Shown: positions 1-6,415 of the stretch, in pieces | How the letters are laid out: the number at the start of each line of letters is the position of its first letter | How positions within the stretch are numbered: the first letter of the stretch is position 1 | NCBI RefSeq assembly: GCF_030406725.1 | Contig: NZ_CP129107.1 | Coordinates: 1,364,001 to 1,428,000, forward strand | DNA: 64,000 nucleotides | Source of the DNA: Alteriqipengyuania flavescens | GTDB taxonomy: Bacteria; Pseudomonadota; Alphaproteobacteria; Sphingomonadales; Sphingomonadaceae | Reading direction: 5' to 3' | Notes under the pieces: generated by a model | Database searches by the model: none | Seen by the model: only the letters and a program-made list of their open reading frames with translations | What the model was told of the DNA's origin: nothing | Made by a program: the position numbers and the translations under genes

Positions 1-119
1 ATAATGCGCGCATCCTGGCAACGCTGCCGTGGCGTCCGCAGCACGACGACCTCGAAACCATCGTCGCCCATGCGCTGCAGTGGGAACGCAAACTCGCCGA
101 TATTCGCTCTTCCGGTTGA
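1..119 (+). CDS. galE: UDP-glucose 4-epimerase, C-terminal end (partial)
   Basis: Only the last 38 codons are present. They are read from base 3 to a TGA at 117-119, and the gene begins outside the window. The visible tail contains LPWRPQHDDLETIVAHALQW, which matches the conserved C-terminus of GalE-type NAD-dependent epimerases (a W-P segment followed by L-x-x-I-V-x-x-A-x-x-W-E). GalE interconverts UDP-glucose and UDP-galactose in the cytoplasm and supplies sugars for surface polysaccharide. The tail alone cannot exclude a related extended-SDR sugar epimerase. Confidence 0.7.
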   Translation, partial: NARILATLPWRPQHDDLETIVAHALQWERKLADIRSSG

Positions 120-144
120 CTTATCCGCGACCGGACCTTAGCAG
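116..144 (+). promoter_or_regulatory. Candidate promoter of rpmJ
   Basis: TTGACT (116-121) and TAGCAG (139-144) are separated by 17 bases, a good fit to an alphaproteobacterial sigma-70 promoter. It starts at the galE stop codon and lies about 60 bases before rpmJ. The same TTGACT-17-TA arrangement precedes rpmH. This is pattern recognition only. Confidence 0.5.
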
Positions 145-205
145 CCCGCCTTGAATTTGACGCGCCGGACCCCATTTCTGGCGCGTAACTTTTTGGAAAA
201 AGACC

Positions 206-331
206 ATGAAAATCCGCAATAGCCTCAAGTCGCTCAAGAACCGCCACCGCGATTGCCGCGTGATTCGTCGTCGCGGGCGGACCTATGTGATCAACAAGAC
301 CAACCGCCGCTTCAAGGCCCGCCAGGGCTGA
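206..331 (+). CDS. rpmJ: 50S ribosomal protein L36
   Basis: A 41-residue, strongly basic protein starting [20 protein letters not shown] and ending NRRFKARQG, the typical alphaproteobacterial L36. It is a late-assembling component of the large subunit that contacts 23S rRNA. It has a single cysteine (C18), so it is the zinc-free (C-minus) form rather than the CxxC form. The ATG at 206 follows an A/G-rich site (ggaaaaaga, 195-203). A hairpin with a T-run at 376-400 ends the transcript, so the gene looks monocistronic. Confidence 0.95.
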   Translation: MKIRNSLKSLKNRHRDCRVIRRRGRTYVINKTNRRFKARQG

Positions 332-375
332 CCGACGCCCGCCGCGCGTTCGTCGCGGCGATGGTTGAACGAAGA

Positions 376-400
376 GCCTCCGCGCGTGCGGGGGCTTTTT
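376..400 (+). terminator. Rho-independent terminator of rpmJ
   Basis: Stem gcctccgc (376-383) pairs with gcgggggc (388-395, one T-G wobble) around a 4-base loop and is followed by five Ts (396-400). It lies 45 bases after the rpmJ stop and just before the HAD gene's ribosome-binding site. Confidence 0.8.
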
Positions 401-419
401 GTGTTTGGAGAGAGTGCAT

Positions 420-1034
420 ATGAGCCAGCCAAACACGGTGGTCTTCGATGTCGGGCGGGTGCTGTATCGCTGGCAGCTTTCGGGCCTGCTCGAAAAGGTG
501 GTGGACGATCCCGTGCGCCTCGCCTTCGCGCTGGAGCATGTCGTCACCGAGGAATGGCATTTCCGCGCCGACCAGGGCGAGCGGCTGGCCGACATGGTGC
601 CGCAGCGTATCGCCGAATTCCCCGAATACGAGGACGCGCTCCACGCCTACGCGACGCGCTTCAACGAAACCATTCCGGGCCCGGTGGAAGGCTCGCACGA
701 GCTGGTCGAGCGGCTGGACGCGGCGGGCGTCCCCTTGTTCGCGCTGACCAATTTCGGCGAGGAATTCTGGGCCGACTTCCGCCCGACCGCCCCGATCTTC
801 GACCGCTTCCGGGACATCATCGTTTCGGGCACCGAACGGGTCGCGAAACCCGAGGAAGCGATCTACCGCATCGTCGAGCAGCGCAGCGGCCGCGCGCCTG
901 CGGACATCTTCTTCATCGACGACAATGCCGCGAACATCGCCGCTGCCGAGGCGCGGGGCTGGACCGGCCACCTGTTCGCCGATGCGGACACTCTGGAAGC
1001 GGACCTCGTCGCGCGCGGATTCCTGTCCGCATAG
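420..1034 (+). CDS. HAD-superfamily phosphatase (subfamily IA, YihX-like)
   Basis: A 204-residue cytoplasmic protein with the four HAD motifs: VVFDVGRVLY (nucleophile D10), FALTNF (T110), KPEEAIY (K143) and FFIDDNAANI (D167/D168). The second Asp of the usual DxD motif is Gly (D-V-G). This is also seen in YihX-type sugar-phosphate phosphatases and in haloacid dehalogenases. A phosphatase acting on a small phosphorylated metabolite is likely, but the substrate cannot be told. The ATG at 420 was chosen because ggagag lies 6 bases upstream; a TTG at 399 in the same frame overlaps the terminator. Confidence 0.85.
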   Translation: MSQPNTVVFDVGRVLYRWQLSGLLEKVVDDPVRLAFALEHVVTEEWHFRADQGERLADMVPQRIAEFPEYEDALHAYATRFNETIPGPVEGSHELVERLDAAGVPLFALTNFGEEFWADFRPTAPIFDRFRDIIVSGTERVAKPEEAIYRIVEQRSGRAPADIFFIDDNAANIAAAEARGWTGHLFADADTLEADLVARGFLSA

Positions 1035-1035
1035 A

Positions 1036-1070
1036 AAAAGCCCCTCGCCGGCGATCTGCCAGCGAGGGGC
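1036..1070 (-). terminator. Terminator of the CC_3452-family gene
   Basis: gcccctcgc (1040-1048) pairs perfectly with gcgaggggc (1062-1070). Read on the minus strand, the stem is followed by a run of five Ts (1035-1039 region). It serves the minus-strand gene ending at 1120 and may also stop readthrough from the HAD gene ending at 1034. Confidence 0.8.
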
Positions 1071-1119
1071 CACGAGGTCGCCGCGCGAGAGAGGGAGGCG
1101 CGGCGGAGATGGAAGCGGC

Positions 1120-1455
1120 TCAGCCGTTGCAGCGCGCCAGGTCGGCGGCATCCAGCGCTTCGTCTTTCGCGGAGAACGCGGTCACTTCGCCGAATTCGCG
1201 GGCGAACCGCTCGCAATCGATCACCGCGCGCGAGCGACCCTGCGTGCCGATGCACTTGGTCCCTTCGCAGCGCCACATTACGCCGCGGACGATTTCGGTG
1301 CGGCCTTCGGAAACCGGCTGTGCCAGCTCGGCGCGGTAGAACACCTCCGGGGCCTTGGCTTCGGCGGGCGTGGTCACGATGCCGAAGCTGGCGGCAGTAT
1401 ATAGCGCGGCGATGGCCAGGCCGGCGGTGGGGCGAAAAATCTTCGATGCAGTCAT
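1120..1455 (-). CDS. CC_3452-family secreted protein
   Basis: A 111-residue protein of unknown function. The N-terminal stretch MTASKIFRPTAGLAIAALYT continues into a hydrophobic core ending TTPAEAKAPE, a Sec signal peptide with cleavage near AEA-KA, so it is exported. The mature part has three cysteines (the C-x4-C of WRCEGTKC, and a DC before ERFARE) and a final Cys in ARCNG, suggesting two disulfides. The style (YRAEL... RGVMWRCEG... CERFAREFGEVTAF) matches the small CC_3452 family of Sphingomonadales and Caulobacterales. The ATG at 1455 follows an agggag site; a longer frame to 1527 lacks one. The gene diverges from an HxlR regulator. Confidence 0.8.
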   Translation of the reverse strand: MTASKIFRPTAGLAIAALYTAASFGIVTTPAEAKAPEVFYRAELAQPVSEGRTEIVRGVMWRCEGTKCIGTQGRSRAVIDCERFAREFGEVTAFSAKDEALDAADLARCNG

Positions 1456-1528
1456 GGTCAGCTCCCTGAAAGAGGGTTTTGGAGAGGGCGCCAACCGGTC
1501 CTCCGGCCGATTCTGCGTCGACCGCAAT

Positions 1529-1587
1529 TTCCAGTTGCGAACCGCTACCTATTTCAATAGATTTTAAGTTGCAACCTAAAACTGGAA
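1529..1587. promoter_or_regulatory. Palindromic operator candidate between the CC_3452 gene and the HxlR gene
   Basis: The sequence ttttaagttgcaacctaaaa (1562-1581) is a near-perfect 20-base palindrome centred on gttgcaac. It is flanked by an outer inverted pair, ttccagtt (1529-1536) and aactggaa (1580-1587). The stretch is distinctly AT-richer than its surroundings and lies in the 187-bp divergent intergenic region. HxlR-family regulators usually bind palindromes next to their own gene, so self-regulation and control of the CC_3452 gene are inferred. Confidence 0.55.
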
Positions 1588-1642
1588 TAATTGTGCAGCC
1601 CGGCGCTTTGCGCGCTATATCGCGGCCCGGGAAAGGAATTTT

Positions 1643-2146
1643 ATGGGCGAGTTGAGAGAACCCCTGGGCGAGCTTGCGGCGTGCGGCCTGCCCGGTGCAC
1701 TGGAAGTGATGGGCGAACGCTGGAGCTTCATGATCCTGCGCGCCAGCTTCAACGGCGTGCATCATTTCGAGGAATTTCTCGACGAACTGGGCATCGCCCG
1801 CAACATCCTCTCGAGTCGCCTGACGAAGCTGGTCGAGCATGGCATTCTCGCGCGCACGCCGTGCCCGGACGACCGACGCAAGATCGAATACCGTCTGACC
1901 GAGAAGGGCTTCGACCTGCTGCCCGCCATGCTCGCGCTGCGCCAGTGGGGCATGAAATACGGCGCGGAGTTCAGCGAGAACCCGGTGCTGGTGGACAAGC
2001 GCGACCGCCTGCCCATCGGCCCCGTTATCATCACCGCGCATGACGGGCGCGAACTCACGCACGAAGACCTGTGGTTGCAGGATTGCGATTGCATCGGCAT
2101 CGTGCCCGAAGACGGGGGCGATGACGTCGCCGAGGCGGCCGAATAG
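1643..2146 (+). CDS. HxlR-family winged-helix transcriptional regulator
   Basis: A 167-residue DNA-binding protein. Residues about 15-95 carry the HxlR winged helix: ALEVMGERWSFMILRASF, then FEEFLDELGIARNILSSRL (recognition helix) and LVEHGILARTPCPDDRRKIE (wing). A C-terminal extension of about 60 residues contains DCDCIG. Family members often sense redox state or electrophiles through cysteines; here Cys near residues 18 and 75, plus the DCDC pair, are possible sensors (inference). The ATG at 1643 has aagga 8 bases upstream. The downstream hypothetical gene overlaps its end, suggesting co-transcription. Confidence 0.9.
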   Translation: MGELREPLGELAACGLPGALEVMGERWSFMILRASFNGVHHFEEFLDELGIARNILSSRLTKLVEHGILARTPCPDDRRKIEYRLTEKGFDLLPAMLALRQWGMKYGAEFSENPVLVDKRDRLPIGPVIITAHDGRELTHEDLWLQDCDCIGIVPEDGGDDVAEAAE

Positions 2147-2462
2147 ATTGGCCGGACAGTCAGACGGCGGCCCGGAGCGAACGCCGGACGGTCGCTATAT
2201 CATCGTAAGGGGCCGCCTGTGGCGCGCCGCCAATCCGAACCTGCCGGAAGAAGAGCGCCAGCGCCTCGTCGACACGCTGATGGACGCCCGCCGCGCCGTG
2301 AAGGCCGCCAAGGCTTCGGGCGACGATGCGGTGCTGAAGGCTGCCCGGGTCGATGTCCATGCAGCGAAGGTAGCGTTGGGCGAACGCGGCCCCGTTTGGT
2401 GGACCGACTCCGCGCCGGACTACAACCGCAAGATGGTGGAGAATACGCCTTACGCGAAGTGA
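2121..2462 (+). CDS. Conserved hypothetical protein
   Basis: About 113 residues with no recognised domain. It contains TPDGRYIIVRGRLWRAANP followed by a helical, charged segment (EEERQRLVDTLMDARRAVKA) and a WWTDSAPDYNRK end. This pattern recurs in small proteobacterial proteins of unknown role. No signal peptide or membrane segment is seen. ATG 2121 overlaps the HxlR stop by 26 bases; a TTG at 2148, just past that stop, is an alternative start. The reading frame is supported by codon bias and by the RGRLWR motif, but function is unknown. Confidence 0.65.
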   Translation: MTSPRRPNRLAGQSDGGPERTPDGRYIIVRGRLWRAANPNLPEEERQRLVDTLMDARRAVKAAKASGDDAVLKAARVDVHAAKVALGERGPVWWTDSAPDYNRKMVENTPYAK

Positions 2463-2474
2463 CCGGTGCCGAAG

Positions 2475-2963
2475 CTAACCGCTACCATCGCCCTCGTCCG
2501 GGCCGTGTTGGGCATCCCACTTGGCAGTAAAAGGACCGCTCGACACCAGCACGATCAGGACGACCAGCGCCATGAGGATCGCGAGCCATATCTCGCCCAT
2601 TCCGCAAGCGAGGCCGATGGCTCCCGCGCTCCAGATCGATGCTGCCGAACCGGCGCCTTGGACGAAATTACCCTGCCGGAACATGGCACCTGCGCCTAGG
2701 AAGCCGATCCCGGTGATGACACCTTCGATGACCCGGGTCGGGTCGATCTGCGTGTTCGAATCCGTCGACGCCGACAGCAGCTCGACTGCCGACATGAGCA
2801 GGCCTGCCGCACTCACCGAGATGATGATGAAAGGGCGGAAGTCGATGGGCTTGTTCCGGAGGAAACGCTCCAATCCGATCAGGAACGGCAGGAAAGTCGC
2901 AGCCCCGATCCGGATAAGGGCGTCGGTCCAGGCCAGGGTGTTTGGTGTGAGATAGTCCGTCAT
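2475..2963 (-). CDS. MgtC/SapB-family membrane protein
   Basis: A 162-residue inner-membrane protein with four or five hydrophobic helices. The family hallmarks are visible: a first helix ending FLIGLER, the central VIEGVITGIGFLGAGAMFR, and GAGSAASIWSAGAIGLACG. MgtC-like proteins are linked to growth under magnesium limitation and to ATP-synthase regulation in some pathogens. The role of environmental homologues is less clear. It lies 31 bases after the start-distal end of yifB on the same strand and is probably co-transcribed with it. Confidence 0.85.
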   Translation of the reverse strand: MTDYLTPNTLAWTDALIRIGAATFLPFLIGLERFLRNKPIDFRPFIIISVSAAGLLMSAVELLSASTDSNTQIDPTRVIEGVITGIGFLGAGAMFRQGNFVQGAGSAASIWSAGAIGLACGMGEIWLAILMALVVLIVLVSSGPFTAKWDAQHGPDEGDGSG

Positions 2964-2994
2964 AGGTCCCTAACCGCCGTATTCGGCGATGGTT

Positions 2995-4503
2995 TCAAGC
3001 CCTCGGCGGTTGCCTACGGTAGCTGAGCGCTTCGGCCACGTGGATGCGGCCGACCTGCTGCGCTCCGGCCAGATCGGCGATGGTGCGGGCGACCCTGAGC
3101 ATGCGGGTATATCCGCGCGCAGATAGGCGCATCGCGTCGGCGGCCTGCAGCAGCAGCTTCTGGCCCGCCTCGTCGGGCGTGGCGTGGGCTTCCAGCGTGT
3201 CGCCGTCCATCTCCGCATTGGTGCGCGCACCAATGCCTTCGAGACGCGCGGTCTGCACGGCGCGCGCGGCGGCGACGCGGGCTGCAACTTCGGCGCTTCC
3301 TTCGGCAGGCGGCGGCAAGGAGAGGTCGGCGGCGCTGACCGGGTCGACTTCGACATGCAGGTCGATCCGGTCGAGCAGCGGGCCCGATACCTTGCTCTGG
3401 TAATCGGCGGCGCAGCGCGGTGCGCGGCTGCACGCCAGCGCTGGGTCACCGAGGTGGCCGCAGCGACACGGGTTCATCGCCGCGACCAGCTGCACGCGCG
3501 CCGGGAACGTCACATGCGCATTGGCCCGCGCCACGCTGACTTCGCCCGTTTCGAGCGGCTGGCGCAGGGAATCGAGGACGGCGCGCTGGAATTCGGGCAA
3601 TTCGTCGAGGAACAAGACGCCCAGGTGCGCGAGGCTGACTTCGCCCGGCTTGACCTTCAGCCCGCCGCCGGTCAGCGCCGCCATGCTCGCCGAATGGTGC
3701 GGATCGCGGAACGGCCGCGCGCGGCTGATCCGGCCGCCTTCCAGCGTGCCTGCGACGCTGGCGATCATGCTGGTTTCCAGCGCCTCGCCCGGTGTGAGCG
3801 GGGGGAGGATACCCGGCAGGCAGCTTGCCAGCAGGCTCTTGCCCGAACCCGGCGGCCCCAGCATAAGCAGGTTGTGGCCGCCCGCCGCCGCGATCTCCAG
3901 CGCGCGCTTGGCGGTTTCCTGCCCCTTCACGCGCTTGAGGTCCGGCCCCGGCGCGGGTTCGTCGATTTCGCCCGGTTCGGGCTGCGCCAGCTGCGTTTCG
4001 CCCTTGAGGTGGTTGAGCAGGGCAAGCAGGTCCGGCGCGGCGAGGACCGGCACGTCGCTCGCCCATTTCGCCTCCGCCCCCTGCGCTGCCGGGCAGATCA
4101 GGCCCTTGTCCGCCTCGCTCGCATGGATCGCGGCGAGGAGGACGCCGGGCGAGGGCACCACCCGCGCATCGAGCGCGAGCTCGCCCACCACGACGTAATC
4201 TTCCAATTGTTCCGCATCGGTGACGCCCATCGCCGCCAGCAGGGCGAGCGCGATCGGCAGGTCGTAATGGCTGCCTTCCTTCGGCAAATCCGCCGGCGAG
4301 AGGTTGATGGTGATCCGCTTGGGCGGTAACGCGAGGCCCATCGCGGCAAGGGCGGCCTGCACGCGTTCGCGGCTTTCGCCGACGGCCTTGTCGGCAAGCC
4401 CGACGATATTGAAGCGCGGCAGTCCGGGCGCGAGCTGGCACTGCACCTCCACGCTGCGCGCATCGAGCCCGAGATAGGCGACCGTCCTGACGAGTGCGAC
4501 CAC
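2995..4503 (-). CDS. comM: YifB/ComM-family Mg-chelatase-like AAA+ ATPase
   Basis: A 502-residue protein with an N-terminal ChlI-like domain (TVAYLGLDARSVEVQCQLAP, residues about 7-26), a Mg-chelatase AAA+ core with Walker A (GPPGSGKS) and Walker B (VLFLDELPEF), an MNPCRCGHLG insert and a C-terminal helical domain ending in AEALSYR. In naturally competent bacteria ComM is a hexameric helicase that aids branch migration of incoming DNA; broad distribution suggests a general recombination role. The start is the GTG at 4503 (MVALVRTVAYLG). The frame continues to 4614, but the extra residues are not family-like. Length is normal. Confidence 0.9.
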   Translation of the reverse strand: MVALVRTVAYLGLDARSVEVQCQLAPGLPRFNIVGLADKAVGESRERVQAALAAMGLALPPKRITINLSPADLPKEGSHYDLPIALALLAAMGVTDAEQLEDYVVVGELALDARVVPSPGVLLAAIHASEADKGLICPAAQGAEAKWASDVPVLAAPDLLALLNHLKGETQLAQPEPGEIDEPAPGPDLKRVKGQETAKRALEIAAAGGHNLLMLGPPGSGKSLLASCLPGILPPLTPGEALETSMIASVAGTLEGGRISRARPFRDPHHSASMAALTGGGLKVKPGEVSLAHLGVLFLDELPEFQRAVLDSLRQPLETGEVSVARANAHVTFPARVQLVAAMNPCRCGHLGDPALACSRAPRCAADYQSKVSGPLLDRIDLHVEVDPVSAADLSLPPPAEGSAEVAARVAAARAVQTARLEGIGARTNAEMDGDTLEAHATPDEAGQKLLLQAADAMRLSARGYTRMLRVARTIADLAGAQQVGRIHVAEALSYRRQPPRA

Positions 4504-4587
4504 GTACGAATTCCCCCTGTGGCCGAGAGGCTTAGCGGCCCGCGCCGCGATGTCGAGTGATTCACTCCAAAGTAACGCTTTCTGTTT

Positions 4588-4602
4588 GCGAGGCGGTAGC
4601 GC
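4588..4602 (+). repeat. Degenerate copy of the gcgaagcggtagcgc repeat
   Basis: gcgaggcggtagcgc differs by one base from the core of the 36-bp tandem repeat at 35494-35565. Both are followed closely by ggggctc. It lies 24 bases before the ATG of the periplasmic protein at 4626, in the yifB divergent intergenic region. Confidence 0.45.
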
Positions 4603-4625
4603 GCGGGGCTCCACACCGGCGTTCG

Positions 4626-5357
4626 ATGAAGGAATTCGCCCGCATCTTCACCGTGCTCGCCACCGCACTGGTCCTGATCGCCGCGCCTGCCCGGGCCGAC
4701 GAGCGGGAGACCGGGACGGTCATCGTCGAGGAATGGGTGGAAGTGCCGGCCACACGCTTCGTCACGCCAGAGAATTTGGGGGTAGACCTCGCCCCTGCGC
4801 CGATCGACACGTTCGGTCCCTTCCGCGTTATCGACGGCAAGCACGCAGCGCTGGTCGGCGTCACCGACGAGGCGAGCCCGGCGGCGTTCGGCGCGATGAT
4901 GGCAGCCTATCCGGGATTGCAGGTGCTCCGGCTGGTCGAGGCGCCGGGCACTTACGATGACCGCGCGAACCTTGCACTGGGGCGGATGATCCGTGCAGCA
5001 GGGCTGGAAACCCACGTGCCGGCAGGCGGCTCGGTCCGGTCGGGCGCGGTCGAGCTGGTGTTCGCCGGAACCGCGTGGCGGATCGACGAAGGGGCGGAAT
5101 TCGCCGTCCACGCGTGGCAGGACGACCTGGGGCAGGGCGCGTCCGATTATGCCGCCGACGCACCGGAGCATCACAAGTACCTCGCCTATTATGCCGAAAT
5201 GGGCCTCGATCCGGCGCAGGCGCAGGCGTTCTACGCGATGACCAATGCCGCCCCGTTCGAAGCCCCGCGCTGGCTCGATGCGTCGGAAATGCGCGGCTGG
5301 CTCGGGCTGGAAGGGGAGGCCGACAACGCGCCGCAGATCGCCTATGCCGCGCTCTAA
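4626..5357 (+). CDS. Periplasmic ClpP-fold protein (COG3904-like)
   Basis: A 243-residue exported protein: a signal peptide (MKEFARIFTVLATALVLIAA, cleavage near ARA-DE), then a crotonase/ClpP-like domain. The segments AGGSVRSGAVELVFAG, IDEGAEFAVHAW, HHKYLAYYAEMGLDP and QAFYAMTNAAPFEAPRWL follow the layout of the predicted periplasmic proteins of COG3904, where a G-G-A loop carries a candidate nucleophilic Ser and a conserved HxW follows. Here the serine of SVRSGAVEL is the likely equivalent. A serine hydrolase or protease role is inferred; no substrate is known. The gene diverges from yifB. Confidence 0.7.
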   Translation: MKEFARIFTVLATALVLIAAPARADERETGTVIVEEWVEVPATRFVTPENLGVDLAPAPIDTFGPFRVIDGKHAALVGVTDEASPAAFGAMMAAYPGLQVLRLVEAPGTYDDRANLALGRMIRAAGLETHVPAGGSVRSGAVELVFAGTAWRIDEGAEFAVHAWQDDLGQGASDYAADAPEHHKYLAYYAEMGLDPAQAQAFYAMTNAAPFEAPRWLDASEMRGWLGLEGEADNAPQIAYAAL

Positions 5358-5362
5358 ACGGC

Positions 5363-5391
5363 TTGACTCGCGCAAGGGCCTGCCCTAACCG
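5363..5391 (+). promoter_or_regulatory. Candidate promoter of rpmH-rnpA
   Basis: TTGACT (5363-5368) and TAACCG (5386-5391) are spaced by 17 bases, about 100 bases before rpmH. The -35 element is identical to that proposed for rpmJ. Confidence 0.5.
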
Positions 5392-5489
5392 CGCGGTCCA
5401 TACAGGCGGCTGCCTTCGCGGGCGGCCCTTTTTATTGGTGCGCATCGGCCATGCCGGGGCACTTTCGAAGTTTTCGATCAGAGGCAATC

Positions 5490-5624
5490 ATGAAGCGTAC
5501 TTTCCAGCCCAGCAACCTCGTCCGCGCCCGTCGCCACGGTTTCTTCGCCCGCAAGAAAACCCCGGGTGGCCGCAAGGTCCTGCGCGCCCGCCGCAACCGC
5601 GGCCGCAAGAACCTCTGCGCCTGA
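5490..5624 (+). CDS. rpmH: 50S ribosomal protein L34
   Basis: A 44-residue, very basic protein ([20 protein letters not shown]... [18 protein letters not shown]), the universal L34 signature. It starts the conserved block rpmH-rnpA-yidD-yidC-yihA. The ATG at 5490 follows gaggcaatc. A perfect 7-bp GC hairpin begins 7 bases after the stop (5631-5650) and a second set of inverted repeats precedes rnpA, so L34 is probably made in excess of RnpA by partial termination or processing. Confidence 0.96.
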   Translation: MKRTFQPSNLVRARRHGFFARKKTPGGRKVLRARRNRGRKNLCA

Positions 5625-5630
5625 TTTCCC

Positions 5631-5650
5631 GCGCGCCCTGAGCGGCGCGC
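5631..5650 (+). terminator. Intercistronic hairpin between rpmH and rnpA
   Basis: gcgcgcc (5631-5637) pairs perfectly with ggcgcgc (5644-5650) around a 6-base loop. There is no T-run, so it is more likely a pause, attenuation or mRNA-stability element than a strong terminator. A second inverted set (acgggcc near 5700 with gggcccgt near 5735-5742) follows before rnpA. Confidence 0.4.
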
Positions 5651-5760
5651 TTACCGGTGCCGGTATTTGGCGGGATGATTCCTTCCCGCATTTGGCACCA
5701 CGGGCCGGTCGGCCCCTGCGGGCTCCCATCGGGGGGCCCGTTGTCGTATGAGGGGTAATC

Positions 5761-6147
5761 GTGCCCGACAGCCTCACCACAATTACCAAGCGCAGCGATT
5801 TTCTTGCCGCGAATTCGGGCATGCGGGTCGCGCGGCCAGGCTTCGTGCTGCTGGCGAAACCCAATGGCGAGCGCGGCAAGCGGCTGGGCATCACCGTCAC
5901 CAAGAAGATCGGCAATGCGGTGGTGCGCAACCGGATGAAGCGCCGCTTCCGCGCCGTCGCCCGCGAGCTCCTGCCGGATAACGGCCTGGACGATCACGAC
6001 CATATCCTCATCGGCCGCGACGGCGGGGTCGAGCGGGATTTCGACGCGCTGCGCTGTGAGCTCGTGGCCGCGCTTGAGCGGATGAAGGCGGGCCGTCCCG
6101 ATCCGCCCCGCCGCCGCCGCACGAAACCGCGCAGCAGGCGCGCATGA
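5761..6147 (+). CDS. rnpA: Ribonuclease P protein component
   Basis: A 128-residue basic protein that assists the RNase P RNA in maturing tRNA 5' ends. It contains the RNase P signature KRLGITVTKKIGNAVVRNRMKRRFR, cited here only as its ends KRLGITVTKK and NRMKRRFR, at residues about 40-65. The FLAANSGMRVARPGFVLLAK start region is typical. A Pro/Arg-rich tail (PPRRRRTKPRSRRA) is longer than in enteric RnpA but common in alphaproteobacteria. It starts at GTG 5761 with gaggggtaatc upstream, and its stop overlaps the yidD ATG (ATGA). Confidence 0.93.
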   Translation: MPDSLTTITKRSDFLAANSGMRVARPGFVLLAKPNGERGKRLGITVTKKIGNAVVRNRMKRRFRAVARELLPDNGLDDHDHILIGRDGGVERDFDALRCELVAALERMKAGRPDPPRRRRTKPRSRRA

Positions 6148-6353
6148 AGCAGGTCTTCATCCTGATCGCGCGGTTCTGGCAGATCGGCCCCAGCCGCATC
6201 CTGCCGCCCAGCTGCCGCTATGCCCCCAGCTGCAGCGAATACGCCATCCAGGCCTTGCGCAAATATGGCGCGATCAAGGGTGGATGGCTGGCGCTTAAGC
6301 GTATAGGGCGCTGCCATCCCTGGGGGGGACAAGGCCACGACCCGGTGCCGTAA
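6144..6353 (+). CDS. yidD: Membrane protein insertion efficiency factor YidD
   Basis: 69 residues with the family core: FWQIGPSRILPPSCRYAPSC, then SEYAIQALRKYG and GRCHPWGGQGHDPVP. Conserved cysteines are in CRYAPSC and GRCHPWG. YidD is a small amphipathic inner-membrane-associated protein that helps YidC insert proteins. It is the third gene of the rpmH operon, and its start overlaps the rnpA stop by 4 bases. Confidence 0.93.
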   Translation: MKQVFILIARFWQIGPSRILPPSCRYAPSCSEYAIQALRKYGAIKGGWLALKRIGRCHPWGGQGHDPVP

Positions 6354-6415
6354 GGCACGCGGCAGCGACCGGCCCCGTACCCCGCACGCGATCGACCGAA
6401 TTCGAAGGACCCGAA

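Noticed and set aside
5690-5745. GC-rich inverted repeats before rnpA as a riboswitch
   Set aside because: No known riboswitch pattern; more likely ordinary mRNA structure in a GC-rich leader.
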